Assembly (NCBI GenBank): GCA_032207245.1
Contig: CM063509.1
Location: 3,866,297 to 3,930,296, forward strand
Reading direction: 5' to 3'
From: Pardosa pseudoannulata
Lineage: Eukaryota; Arthropoda; Arachnida; Araneae; Lycosidae
Length of the DNA: 64,000 nt
This document shows, piece by piece, positions 1-10,566 of the stretch. Position numbers and translations under genes: made by a program. Every line of letters starts with the position of its first letter. Positions within the stretch are counted from its first letter, which is position 1. The notes under the pieces were generated by a model. That model was not told where the DNA came from. It saw only the letters and a list, made by a program, of their open reading frames with translations, and did not search any database.

Positions 1-1
1 A

Positions 2-1220
2 GACGAAGATAAAATAGCTGCAATACAAGGATATCCACCTCCTAAAAATAAAACTGAGTTGAAACAAATGTTAGGAATGGCAAATTATCTTGCAAAATTT
101 GTTCCCAACTACAGCGATTTATTATTGCCTTTAACGTCGATGTTAAGTAACAAAAATGAATTTATGTGGGATAAAGCGCAATCGGAAGCTTTTGAAAGTT
201 GGAAAACGGTTCTAACATCAGAATCAGTCCTTAAAGTGTACTATCCGAACAAATCAACAATTGTTACCACGGATGCATCATCTTATGGAATTGGAGCAAC
301 TTTACGCCAAGAGCAAGAAGATGGAAATCCATGTGTCGTGACTTATGCTTCCAGAACACTCACACCCACAGAACAAAGATACGCTCAAATAGAAAAGGAA
401 GCACTTGCATTGGTTTGGGGATGTGAAAAGTTTAGAGACTATCTAATAGGTACTCATTTCCGGTTAGAAACCGATCACAAACCTCTTATTCCGATCTTCT
501 CGAAGAAGAACTTAGATGATTTATCTCCTCGTCTGCAGAGGATAAAGCTGAGAATGATGACATAATCAAACTCGATCTTTCACACTCCCGGTAAGAAGCT
601 TTATGCCTGCCGATGCTTTGTCCTGAAAACCACAAGAAATGAAATTTGCTGATGAATTAGAAGACGAAATAGACGCATATGTTCACATGATAACTTCATC
701 CTTACCAGCTTCTAATCATCGATTAAAAGAATTAAGAAATTTTCAGCAAGCTGATTCAACATGCAAGATGCTAGAGAGATTGGCCCTGGAAGGTTGTGGC
801 CATCTAAGAGAATCTTTAGGAGTTCTTGCTTGCCATATAGGAATCATCGATACGAAATATCTATACAAGATGGTCTTTTTAAATCAAGGGCTGCAGAATA
901 TAATACCTGAAAAGCCAAAGAAGCAAAGTTTTGAAACAAATTCACGAGGGACATCTTGGAATCTCTCTAAATGTCGCGCACGAGCTAGAACATCTGTATA
1001 TTGGCCATGAATTAACAAAGAAATTGAAGAGATGGTTAAAAATTGCTCACATTGTATCCACGAAGCAACAAATCGCCATGAACCACCTATACCGTCGCTG
1101 ATACCGGATCACCCACGATCATACATAATAGAATCGGGAAAGAAACGTACAGAAGTTATAGGATGCAACCTAAATACCTTCAAGCAATTTCCAACCGTAG
1201 ACAGAGGATTTAGATAACTT
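2..1220 (+). pseudogene. Ty3/Gypsy retrotransposon pol fragment (RT end, RNase H, integrase pieces)
   Basis: The open frame from base 2 to the stop at 563-565 reads as the end of a Gypsy reverse transcriptase and its RNase H: a MLGMANYLAKFVPNYS connection motif, then TTDASSYGIGA and YAQIEKEALALVWGCEKFRDYL, and a TDHKPL motif. After the stop the frame breaks (HTPGKKLY, MPADALS-like). Around 700-1075 it resumes as the integrase zinc-binding region (SKCRARARTSVYWP, a stop at 1007-1010, then INKEIEEMVKNCSHC with the CxxC pair). Bases 1130-1220 resemble the polyprotein C-terminus, so the integrase core is deleted. The reverse transcriptase start lies outside the window. It is a dead copy with several stops and frameshifts. 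Confidence 0.9.
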
Positions 1221-1375
1221 TGACTCAATGAATGGTCATGAAGCATCAAGTTCCGTTAAAACCAATTCTCCAAATTTCCAGGTAGTATCACCAGGAAAAG
1301 CTTTTGACTCCGCCAGTACTCCATATGTCACCAAAATCGTCGGGTAGTACGTCCCACCACAGAGACTTAACCTTA

Positions 1376-1498
1376 AAAGAAGGGAGATGTGGTGGTGAGT
1401 TACCCTTGACGGCAACCGCAACGGACGGAGAGAACGAGAAACCGTTAGTTTAAGAAGAACGCGCTATGTTCGAACTAGATATGATGAAGTATGTTCGT
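1376..1498 (+). repeat. Possible polypurine tract and start of Gypsy 3' LTR
   Basis: A purine-rich run (AAGAAGGGAGATG) is followed directly by TGTGGTGGTGAG, the arrangement expected where a polypurine tract meets a 3' LTR beginning with TG. It lies just downstream of the Gypsy pol remains. No LTR end or target duplication is visible, so the call is tentative. Confidence 0.4.
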
Positions 1499-1602
1499 AG
1501 GGCCAGATTTTAATTATTTTTAAGTTTTTCTTACATTTTATAAGCATTTTAGGGCCAGATTTTAATTATTTTTAAGTTTTTCTTACATTTTATAAGTATT
1601 TT
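1499..1602. repeat. 52-bp tandem duplication (two copies)
   Basis: The 52-base unit starting AGGGCCAGATTTTAATT at 1499 is repeated at 1551 with about one visible difference (AAGCATT against AAGTATT). The near identity suggests a recent local duplication inside decayed LTR-like DNA. Confidence 0.9.
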
Positions 1603-1649
1603 ATATATTTTTTGGTAGATTTTTTCATTTTTTATAAGCATAAAATTAA

Positions 1650-2290
1650 GGATCTTTGGCGAGAATGGGCAAAGGCCTTTTCAACCCTTAAGCGTTTTCG
1701 AAAAACAAAATGTAAAATTCTTTCCACCTATACATGGAAGGAACGGTATTGCTTTCGATTCACTGAGCAAAGCAGGAGCAACTGCAGACGTGTATGAGGA
1801 TAAATTCTTTTCAAATTCCAATATGGTAGACAAAGATCATAATATTCTCGTCGAAAATACTGCCCAAGAGTTCTTAGCGCAAGCGCCCAGCGCTAATGTC
1901 TCCCACTAATGTGACTCCGGTTTTGGAGTCCATTAAAAAACTTAAAAATTCTAAAGTTCCAGAACTTGATTCGGTTTCCAATAAAGATATAAAAAAATTT
2001 ACCCCCTAATATTAATATCTACCTTTGGTCATCACTATTTTAAAATTCTCATACTACCCAGACTTTTGGAAGACTGTGGTGGTATACCCTATTCCAAAAC
2101 AATCAGCAAATCTTACTTTCTCTAAAAATTATCGCCCAATTAGTTTACTGAGTTGTCTCAGCAAATTGGCAAAACGAATCATCAGTAATCGATTAGAATA
2201 CATTCTTGCAATAATATCCTTATTCCAGAGCAATTTGGCTTTCCAAGCTTTCACAATACAACTCGCCAGTGGCACGATTCTCCTAAAAGT
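1650..2290 (+). pseudogene. Jockey-like non-LTR retrotransposon, 5' part of reverse transcriptase
   Basis: Conceptual reading in shifting frames gives the signature that precedes the reverse transcriptase of Jockey-clade elements: HGRNGIAFDSLSKAGATADV, then VLESIKKLKNSKVP. It is followed by the RT segment YYPDFWKTVVVYPIPKQSAN and NYRPISLLSCLSKLAKRIIS. Frameshifts and stops are present and the catalytic YADD region is absent, because the element is interrupted after about 2290 by unrelated DNA. The C-terminal part of a similar element lies at 3985-4380, so the two may be one broken copy. Confidence 0.85.
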
Positions 2291-2499
2291 CTTCTCAACA
2301 AAAATTTTACCGATAGTTTCAAGGAACATTTGACCGAAAGAAATTCCCTCCCATTTCCTTGCGACTTGTCGTTTACGCTCTTTATCAAAGACGAGTTTGG
2401 GGTCGAGGCTTCGTTTTTCAACCAATCATATTCCTTTCGCAATGAAAAGTTTCAGTGGATTATTTGACGAGTGGATCGGGACAACCAATTTCGGTGTTA

Positions 2500-3150
2500 C
2501 AGTTTCAGGTGAAAATTACTTGGTTCACTAGAGCCATCTATTTACTAAAACTTTTCAAGTAAATTTTATATAATCTTGGGCAGTTTTTGTGTTATTTTAT
2601 TGACATTTTTGACAATACTTTAAATTAATTTTCTATTTTCTCCTTTTTATTTTTTTTGCTTAAATTTTAAATTTTTTATTTTCATTATTGTTAGTTTTTA
2701 TCGTTTTAAGTTTATAAAATTAATTTTTGCTGAGAAATGAGCTTGAGATATGCTTGCATCATTTCTAATATTTTATTTACATTTTTGACAATTTTAATAA
2801 TTAATTTTTATTATCATTTCTTTATTTTAAGCTTTTAAAATTAATTTTTCCATTATATATACCTCAAGCTGTCTATAATGGGCAGTAAATAGTCTGATTT
2901 TAAAGATAAAAACATTGTTCTGAAAAAATGTTATTCAGTATAATAATTTAGAAACTTACATTTTTCTATCAAAGAATATTCATTTTACTATTTCTTTCAA
3001 AAGTATACAGCAATATTGAATAATTATTTCACTTAGTAAAGAGTAAAAAAGAATTCTTGAATATTCTTTGGTCGAAAAATATAAGCTTCTAAATTACTAT
3101 ATTGAAAGATATTTCAATGAGTAATTTTTTCACGCTTAAATCAGGGTATT
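2500..3150 (+). repeat. Dispersed AT-rich repeat R1 with a fold-back end
   Basis: Bases 2500-2980 match 14440-14922 on the plus strand and 51336-51860 in reverse complement (shared words include CTTGGGCA-TTTT-GC and the TAATGGCAAAAA-type segment). In this copy the 3' end folds back: about 2895-2980 is an imperfect reverse complement of about 3058-3150, separated by roughly 75 bases. There is no coding content, and the class is unknown. Confidence 0.7.
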
Positions 3151-3984
3151 TTAGTACAAACTCACATAAGTTTTCAGACAAGTTCTGATCAGAATAGAAT
3201 AGATGAATTTGATTGGAGCACCTGGGTCCAAGACCGTATCTCCAATTTTATTGGGTGAGACATTCTATGAGGGTGTGCATCGTTTCTGATCAGAAACAGT
3301 CAGTTATCTCTGGTTTATAGATTGTTGGAAAAATACTCTTAATTTTCATGAAAGAGCAAAAACTATTTACAATTATTTGATTTTTATCATCATTCAAATA
3401 ATTCAATATATCAACCAAAGCACAAAATTACAAATGTAAAATATTCTCATTTTTATACAATTTTTAAAATTATTTTTAAAAATGTTTTGATACGTAAAAT
3501 TTGTCTACTAATTCCATATGAAAGAAAAAAAATCTGCTATATAGGTAGCCATGTTGTTCAGAAAGACCGAGTATCCTTTTCGTCCTGTAGACAAAAGAAA
3601 ATCTAGCTGTAAATAGAAATCCTTCATTGAAGATGGGAGAATCGCTCTTTTCCAGTATGAAGTGTTTATCACAAAGTTAAATTCATAAAACACGTGCAGA
3701 AACAGCAAAAGACATGTCAGCCGCGAGATATAAAGTACAAATACATGGCACTATCAGCATACATGTCGTTAACCACAGAGTTATCGTCATTTTTGTTTCA
3801 CTACAGTTCCAAAAATATATGCGTGTTTACCACGGGGTTAGCTACAAAAGTTCTTCGGGGGTCTACCACAGTACTCCCCCAAAGTACGAAGAATTATTGT
3901 ACTTCGTATTAAATCGAACCCACCTTCCTGAACGGGGAGCAGAGTTTCATGGAGCACAATTTGTGTTGCCCTCACCAATGATAG
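3151..3984. other. No recognisable gene
   Basis: AT-rich sequence inside or beside the broken Jockey copy. Short open frames in 3508-4052 resemble no family I recognise. A short palindromic word TTCTGATCAGAA occurs near 3285. Confidence 0.5.
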
Positions 3985-4640
3985 AAGCACTGCTTGTGGT
4001 ACCCACATTACATGGCGGAGTACTCTTTGCGGAACAAAGTATTGTTATATAAGACGATACTTAGACCCATTCTTCTCTACGCAGCCCCGGTCTGGGGTTC
4101 GGCTTCCAACACTCAGATCCAGAGACTGCAAACTATCCAAAATAAAACTCTCCGGGGTATTATTAATGCTCCTAGGTACCTAAGAAATGATATCATTCAC
4201 GATACTCTGAACATTGATTCCGTTAGAGACTTTATAGCAAAGCTATCAACAAAATTTTTCTTTAACCTAAGAAATGTCAATAATGATGAAATTCTCAATC
4301 TCCCTGACTATGACCCCTGGGAAAACAGGCGTCGTCCCAGAGCTTCAACCATATTGACAGGAATTCGCCCACAGTTTTGAGTGTCTTTATTTTTTTTTTA
4401 ATCTCTTTTTATTGTAAATATCTTTTTGCCCATAATAATAATAAAAAAAAAAAAAAAAAAAAACTTATATATATTTTATATATAACTAAAACCCTCTGAA
4501 ACTCTATTATCTCTTTTTTCTGTTATCTAACCAACCTCTTGTATTAATATTTAATTGTGTGCATTATTCTATATTAATGTCTTGACTTTTGTTAAGAGTT
4601 CTTTCAGAGTGGAAAAAAAAAAAAATTAAAAAAAAAAAAA
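3985..4640 (+). pseudogene. Jockey-like element C-terminus and A-rich tail
   Basis: The frame reads SLRNKVLLYKTILRPILLYA, then PVWGSASNTQIQRLQTIQNK, then LRGIINAPRYLRND, the conserved C-terminus of Jockey ORF2. It runs to the stop at 4378-4380 (TGA). The sequence after the stop is T-rich and then A-rich, with an ATAATAATAA(A)n tail at about 4431-4462 and a second A-run at 4613-4640, as expected for target-primed insertion. The endonuclease and catalytic RT are missing nearby. Dead copy. Confidence 0.85.
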
Positions 4641-6095
4641 AATTAGGGCAACTTTGATATTATTTTATAAATGTATACTTTGATTTATTTTTTCTTGTTT
4701 TATGTATGTGCTCTTCTTTCCCATAATTATTATTCAAATGTCGGCCAGTAATGAGTGTAATGTTGAACACATATAAATGTCTACTATCGGGGATAAAGGG
4801 CCTCCGGCCCTAGGTACCCCAAAATGCATTATTCCAGTGTCCAGTGTCTACTCTTTGCGGTCTTTTCATCAGATGTGCCGAGCTAAAGCCTTCTATAGAA
4901 GGCTCAACAGTCTCTATAAGGAAACAAGGTTTTAGTTGACAATGATGACATTTTGTCATTAAGTTAGTTTCGAATTGTGTTTTGGTTTTGATTTTTTAGA
5001 TACAACCAAAACAAACTATGAAATCCTATTAGTTATCACTCATTGACTAACAGAGCGTGCTCGCTGATGTCTAGGCAGCATACATTTGAATTACGAATAG
5101 CGATGGCTCGGCGATCAGTGAGGAATGCGCGCGCATATCTTTCAGTGAATCGCTAGCAGAATAAGTTTGAATTTCTGGCGCATGAGCATTGCAATTTGTT
5201 TCGGAGTTCTGTTCCACTGTGCAGAATTTCATATTCAAGAATATGTAAACAATCGGATTTAGTTGTTAGTCATTCGGATAGAGAAACCGGTGCTCTGTGA
5301 TTTTTTTTTTTCACATTTGACAGCGTTTCATCAAAATCATCAATTAGGATTTTTCTCGGCCAGTTTCTAATGCATCAAAATATATTTCATTAAATTTTTG
5401 TTCAGTAAGTTATTAGTAGTGCCTAAAACAAATTTTAAATGACTCTTATCTGTGTTTTAATCCCTCCAAAACAACAGCGTTAACAGGATTAATAACAGGA
5501 TCGGCTAATCGTCTCGTAAACACAACTCTAATAAGTCGAAAACAATGGATAAATTGCCAAATATAGCATTTTTTTTAAAGCTTACATTGCTTAAATATAT
5601 GATAAAGTTATCTTTACCAGAGTTGACACTTGTCATTACCATCTAATTAAAAAATGGTTCGCATGGTCTAGCGCCACAATTATCAAACCGCGCGCTATGG
5701 GAGTAATTTTTAGATAATTTAGTGTAAAATTATGAAATTAACTAGGAAAGTATGAAGTTGATTAAAATTTAAAATGTAAGTTGTTTTGCGAAACGTACTA
5801 AGGGATTCCTTGTATTTTGTCTCACAGTACAACCGATCCTATATCTTCATGGTACTTAAATTGAATACTGTGACAAAAACAGCTTAAAAAGGGTTGATCT
5901 TGCATTTTACTTCAAAGCAATTTGAATGGAAAATATTACCCTATGTCACCTGCTTGGTAACATTTTAGGCTTTTTTTGGCGTCATAAGTGAACCTTCTAG
6001 AAATTGTTTTTTCATTTCAACTTCAATACAGATTTTTTACTTTTAAATGTTTATTCAGTGTTCAATGAGGACATAGAGAAACAAAAAAGGAAATA
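4641..6095. other. No gene seen; AT-rich DNA with a short GC-richer patch
   Basis: The GGGCCTCCGGCCC palindrome near 4798-4810 may belong to a Jockey 3' tail. Bases 5040-5180 are less AT-rich and contain CpG-bearing words (ATGCGCGCGCAT near 5125) but no convincing open frame or element ends. Confidence 0.5.
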
Positions 6096-7070
6096 CAGTG
6101 AAACCTCTCTGAGCCCACCATTCCGAGAATATTTAGCCGCTGAGAGTGGGTGGACGCTCTGAAGGGTTTTATTATAAGATAATTGCTATAATGCGTAATA
6201 TAAACAAGCCTGACATATATTCCTTATTTAAAATGAAATTGAAAACTTATCTAAAGAGAAAATAGTACTTTATTTTATGCTCTCATACATTTTTTAAAAA
6301 AAGGCTACAATCTGTGTGTTTTAAGTTTTTACTTTTCTCTATAACAACCATTTTTTAAGTTCATTTTTTACTATAAAAGCAGAAATTTGAAGGCTTTGTA
6401 TTCCTTCAAAATCAAATTTTTTTTCTTTAATGTCTTCGTTGGTTTGCATTCTTCCGCACTTAGATAATTAGACTAACTGTCTTGCCGATTTGCCATTTTC
6501 ACATTCAAGCAAAACTTCAATGCTCTGCTCGAGATTTAGGAAAACGCGTTTCGACATCATTGCAACTCAGATGACTGACCAACTAATGAAATGAAACTGA
6601 CGTGGACGACATTTTTGCTGAGGGAGGTGCAACTCTTCCTTTACTGTACCTGTTGGAATTCCAAACAAAGGCCCCAGGACACCTTCAACAACTGATTGTC
6701 CAGTTCCTCCCTCAGTTTTTATATGTGGTGCAATAAGGATTCCCTAGCTGAAGGGTGTGGCCAGAATACAAAAGAGATAACAGATTTAATGCTTCTAAGA
6801 AAGGGCGGGACTGTGGGAATGGACTTCGCAAATTATTCCTGGGTCTTATATCTGATCATAAAAGTAACTTTGAGTTTTCCATTCAAAATTAAAGCACTGA
6901 GTGAGTAGAATTTTCTGAAAAATGAAATGGACAATCCCACTTGGTGGCCATTTAGAGGGGGTCAGGTAGCTGCTGATACAGGTTATTTATCATTAGGTCT
7001 ATGGGTCGAAAAATCCATGCCATGAAAAATGGGCCGATTAGAAGGGTGGCCGCTCGGAGAAGTTTCACTG
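6096..7070 (-). mobile_element. pogo/Tigger-like DNA transposon, 975 bp, TA target duplication
   Basis: The termini are inverted repeats starting CAGTGAAAC (left CAGTGAAACCTCTCTGAGC, right in reverse complement CAGTGAAACTTCTCCGAGC), flanked by TA at 6094-6095 and 7071-7072. This terminus and the TA duplication are typical of Tigger/pogo elements of the Tc1/mariner superfamily. The interior encodes only a decayed N-terminal transposase fragment on the minus strand, so the element is an internally deleted, non-autonomous relic. Confidence 0.85.
6370..6557 (-). pseudogene. Tigger/pogo transposase N-terminal fragment (CENP-B-type helix-turn-helix)
   Basis: Read from the ATG at 6557 on the minus strand, the product begins with a stretch containing KRVFLNLEQSIEVLLECENG and SARQLV, the start of the CENP-B N-terminal DNA-binding fold of Tigger transposases. 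A stop follows, then a DIKEKK-like piece, so the helix-turn-helix is broken. There is no DDE catalytic domain in the element. Confidence 0.75.
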
Positions 7071-7630
7071 TATTCAGAAAATGGGGCAAACTGAAGCTTA
7101 GGAAAAAAAGAAAATCAGAATGGATTACAAAGTAGTAGAAGCAGAATATATTTGTAATGAAGTATAAAGTTAACAAAGAAATGTATATATCGTAGACAAA
7201 TTTGATGTTTAAAATAATAATGGACAAATTTCAATTAATATATCAGGATGGATCATTTAAATATAAATAAAATGCAAAAGAGCAAAACCACCACAGTTGT
7301 CATACTTTTTTTTATAATTTCCCAAAATAAATTAATCCTCTTTTAATCTTGCATTCCGAACACCCCAAAGACTGAAAGGAATTTTTCTAAGTTTTAAAAG
7401 CATTGGGATTTTATCTGTTTATATTAAAATTCATAACTTTATTAACAAAATATATGTAAAGTTAGATACAAAAGAATTGAAAGAAACTGTATTTTAAATA
7501 GTGTAAATTTATGAGAGAAGAAATTACGAATGACAGAAAAATTTCTATATGGTTTCTCCCTGAACACACTCAACAATGCATCTTATCATTTTTTTCCCAA
7601 CAAAAGCACTCAGATAAAATTTGTAGTTTA

Positions 7631-7644
7631 CTCTCTCTCTCTCT

Positions 7645-7716
<72 letters not shown>
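7631..7716. repeat. (CT)n then (TA)n microsatellite
   Basis: CT-rich repeats (about 7631-7657) run into a long TA dinucleotide tract ending near 7715. Apparent open frames with alternating Tyr-Ile are products of this repeat, not genes. Confidence 0.97.
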
Positions 7717-7718
<2 letters not shown>

Positions 7719-8141
7719 AGAAGATTCTCAGGGATTTTCAAAACTTAAATCCAGGGCTGAAAATTCCTTCATCATTTTCCATTCCCCTCTCTAACTCCTA
7801 ACCTAAATTGACCACTGGGGCTACCTTTGACACCCTCAGAGAAGGGACCTGACCCATTATAACTCTACATGACCCTAGCGGACCATTTAGGAAATTTCCA
7901 AACAAAAAGGAGATGCACGCTGTCTGAGACAGATTTTTCTAGAGATATTTTCCCACAGATGTTGACCCAGGTGTTATATGTCTTGTACATAGAACTTCAT
8001 GCTAGCTGACCCTTCAGTTTGTCCTGTCCCTATGATGAAGTGGGAACCCATCCTCCAACGTAATCCTAATAAAGGTCTTCAGTTAACAGTATCATTTTTT
8101 ATGGCCATGAATGCAACCACCCATCGAGAAGTCCATCTCAT

Positions 8142-8143
<2 letters not shown>

Positions 8144-8202
<59 letters not shown>
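8144..8202. repeat. (AT)n microsatellite
   Basis: About 58 bases of AT dinucleotides. The surrounding 7717-8143 and 8203-8755 show no gene or element ends that I recognise. Confidence 0.97.
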
Positions 8203-8206
<4 letters not shown>

Positions 8207-8777
8207 ACTTATATTTATCTCTATTATTTTTCAGGTTATATTATTTCTCAGCAATTAGTTTGTGGCAGTTGTTCTCATGGAAATTGTAGAAGAAGTTTGT
8301 ACATCTGTAGAACCTTAATAGAAAATTATCTTAATACATCCTTTCAAAATTGAGAATATCAGAACAGTTATAGTTTTCATGAAGAATAAATTTTAAGTAG
8401 CAGTACTACAAACTTGTATTAGTTAACAACTTCAGAAATAGAAATGAAGATTTGTATCCTAGAGTAAAACAATTTATTCAAGAAGTTCATCAATAAAAAA
8501 TTAAAAATTTCTGATACCTGCTCTCAAAATTGAAAATATCAGACTAGTTAAAATATTAAGAAATATAAATGAAGATTAGTTTTTATGCCATTTTGTTCAA
8601 GACACTGTGCTCATCAGACACATAATTCTAAAGCAATTATTATTAAATTTAACTACTATAAATAAAAATTGTTTTATTCTAAAAATGATATAAATTTAGA
8701 ATACTTTGCAGTATTTAAAAAAGTTCTATTAAAATAAATGAAGAAGGGCATATTTTATGAAAATTCTCTGTTTTGAT

Positions 8778-9839
8778 ATGGATAACAATACATTAGAGTC
8801 TAAGGAAAGGTGTTTTGTTTGTAATGTATGTGATAAAAAGTTTTCTCAGAAATGCAACTTGGATCGCCATCTTTGCTCTCATAGTGGCGAGAAACCCTTT
8901 GCGTACAGTGCTTGTAAAAAAATATTCTCTCAAACACGCAGCATAGTTCTTCTTCGTTCACATAGTCACATGGTCACTGGAGAAAAACCGTTTGCTTGTA
9001 ATGTTTGTGACAAAACATTTTCTAGAAATTATCACCTCAATGTTCATTTTCGTTCTCATACTGGGGAGAAGCCATATGTTTGTGATGTTTGCAATGAAGC
9101 ATTCTCTCGAAAAGGCCAGTTAGATATTCATTTTCGTTCTCACAACGGGACAGCCCCATTTGCTTGCGATGTTTGTCACAAATCATTCTCTCAAAAAGGC
9201 AACTTGGATGTTCATGTTCGTTCTCACTCTGGAGAAAAACCATTTTCTTGTACTGTTTGTGACAAAACATTTGCTAAAAAAGATCACCTCAGTGTTCATT
9301 TTCGGTCTCACACCGGGGAGAAGCCGTATGTTTGTGATGTTTGCAATAAAGCATTTTCTCAAAAATATCACCTCCATGTTCATTTTCGTACTCACACCGG
9401 GGAAAAACCGTTTGCTTGCGATGTTTGTCACAAATCATTCTCTCATAAAGGCAGCTTAGATGTTCACGTTCGTTCTCACACTGGAGAAAAACGACATATT
9501 TGCAGTGTGTGTAACAAAGCCTTCTCGACTAGTTCTTACCTCAAAGTCCACCTCCGTTCTCACACAGGCGAGAAACCGTACAAATGCACAATTTGTGAAA
9601 AAGTATTCATCAGCAGTTCCGATTTAAAAGCTCATATTCGTGCCCACAGTGCAAAGAAAACTTATGTTTGCATGATATGCAATGAAGCATTTTCGAGTAG
9701 TTCTTATTTTAACATCCATCTTCGTTCCCATAGTGACAAAAAACAATATGCTTGCAGTGTTTGTAATAAAGCATTCTCTACTTGTTCTTACTTAAAGGTT
9801 CACATTCGTTCCCATGCTGGTGTAGAAAACACTAAGTAA
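8778..9839 (+). CDS. C2H2 zinc-finger protein, 12-finger array (one finger broken)
   Basis: A probable sequence-specific DNA-binding nuclear protein; the target is unknown. An in-frame ATG also exists at 8757. I prefer the ATG at 8778 because [10 protein letters not shown] aligns with the MDKSTLDHLS start of the paralogue at 23168-24142. After about 12 residues the protein is entirely C2H2 fingers joined by TGEKP-type linkers. Finger 2 (around 8903-8975) has lost its first zinc ligand (FAYSAC instead of FACSAC) and has an odd histidine spacing, so it is probably unfolded. The other eleven keep Cys2-His2. Fingers 10-12 have divergent linkers (SAKKT, SDKKQ). No ZAD, BTB or KRAB domain is encoded here, though an upstream exon cannot be excluded. 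AATAAA-type signals follow at about 9865-9880. A reverse-oriented copy enters at 63966. Confidence 0.92.
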   Translation: MDNNTLESKERCFVCNVCDKKFSQKCNLDRHLCSHSGEKPFAYSACKKIFSQTRSIVLLRSHSHMVTGEKPFACNVCDKTFSRNYHLNVHFRSHTGEKPYVCDVCNEAFSRKGQLDIHFRSHNGTAPFACDVCHKSFSQKGNLDVHVRSHSGEKPFSCTVCDKTFAKKDHLSVHFRSHTGEKPYVCDVCNKAFSQKYHLHVHFRTHTGEKPFACDVCHKSFSHKGSLDVHVRSHTGEKRHICSVCNKAFSTSSYLKVHLRSHTGEKPYKCTICEKVFISSSDLKAHIRAHSAKKTYVCMICNEAFSSSSYFNIHLRSHSDKKQYACSVCNKAFSTCSYLKVHIRSHAGVENTK

Positions 9840-10332
9840 TTGTTATGAAGAAGTTTTTTCGAAAAATAAAAATAAATGTTTTTTTTAAACATAGATAATG
9901 TGTGTCTTTAATTTATAGGTATTGTATAAATTATGTAGTTCGTCTTTTGAATCTAGTTAATTATTTTATAACTGTGATTTTTAGAAAATTTTTTGACTTT
10001 AAACATTTTTTTCTTTTAACACTTTGTTTTAAACAATGTAAGGGAGAAGTGGTTGTACTGCTGTGCCCAAAATGAGAAGCTTGTATCACATACGTGATGA
10101 TTCTGTCAGGCCAAAAGTGAAAAGCTCCTATCAGACATGATATTGTTTTGAGGTGATAAACTTTTTGTTTTTGCGTTATTGTTTGTTGTGCAGTTGCAAT
10201 ATAAGAGTTGGTTGTTTATTTGTAGGCGTAATTGCAATAGAGTATTATATTATATGCAATAAATAATTAACTGTTGGTACTTAAAATATTCTTTAAAAAA
10301 TCTAAAAATTTAACCTAATAGCAAAACGGAAA
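9840..10332. other. 3' flank of the zinc-finger gene, no gene seen
   Basis: A run AAAAATAAAAATAAATG just after the stop offers polyadenylation signals. The rest is AT-rich, and the same sequence recurs inverted at 63533-63965. Confidence 0.6.
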
Positions 10333-10566
10333 ATGGATACTAATAGCAGTGCTGGAAAGTGTCCCGATGGCACCTTAGAAACTGAAACAGATACATCTGA
10401 AGATAGCATTGTAGTTTGTCCTGTAAAAAACCGTGTGCAAAATTCATTTAGTGATGAAACTGCTTCTGGTCACGACGCATCAGAAAAACTTTCATCGAAA
10501 GTGGCACACATAATCGTCACTCAATTCATAAGGCAAGAGGTTAAAAAAAGAGAAAAACACTTATAA
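10333..10566 (+). CDS. Small hypothetical ORF, 77 aa, acidic N-terminal half
   Basis: Begins MDTNSSAGKCPDGTLETETD, continues with an acidic Ser/Asp/Glu stretch, and ends with a basic tail (RQEVKKREKHL). I do not recognise the family. The inverted-arm counterpart (62172-62396, minus strand) keeps most residues but has an in-frame 12-base difference and at least two stops. The amino-acid similarity may only reflect recent duplication. It could be a 5' exon of a larger gene or of a transposon; no downstream exon is identified. Confidence 0.3.
   Translation: MDTNSSAGKCPDGTLETETDTSEDSIVVCPVKNRVQNSFSDETASGHDASEKLSSKVAHIIVTQFIRQEVKKREKHL

Noticed and set aside
7511..8353. Open frames of repeated Tyr-Ile residues
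   Set aside because: They are translations of TA dinucleotide microsatellites with short unrelated flanks.
9037..9459. Open frames on both strands overlapping the plus-strand zinc-finger gene
   Set aside because: Shadow frames of a periodic 84-base finger repeat; no independent conservation. The same applies to 43507-43710.
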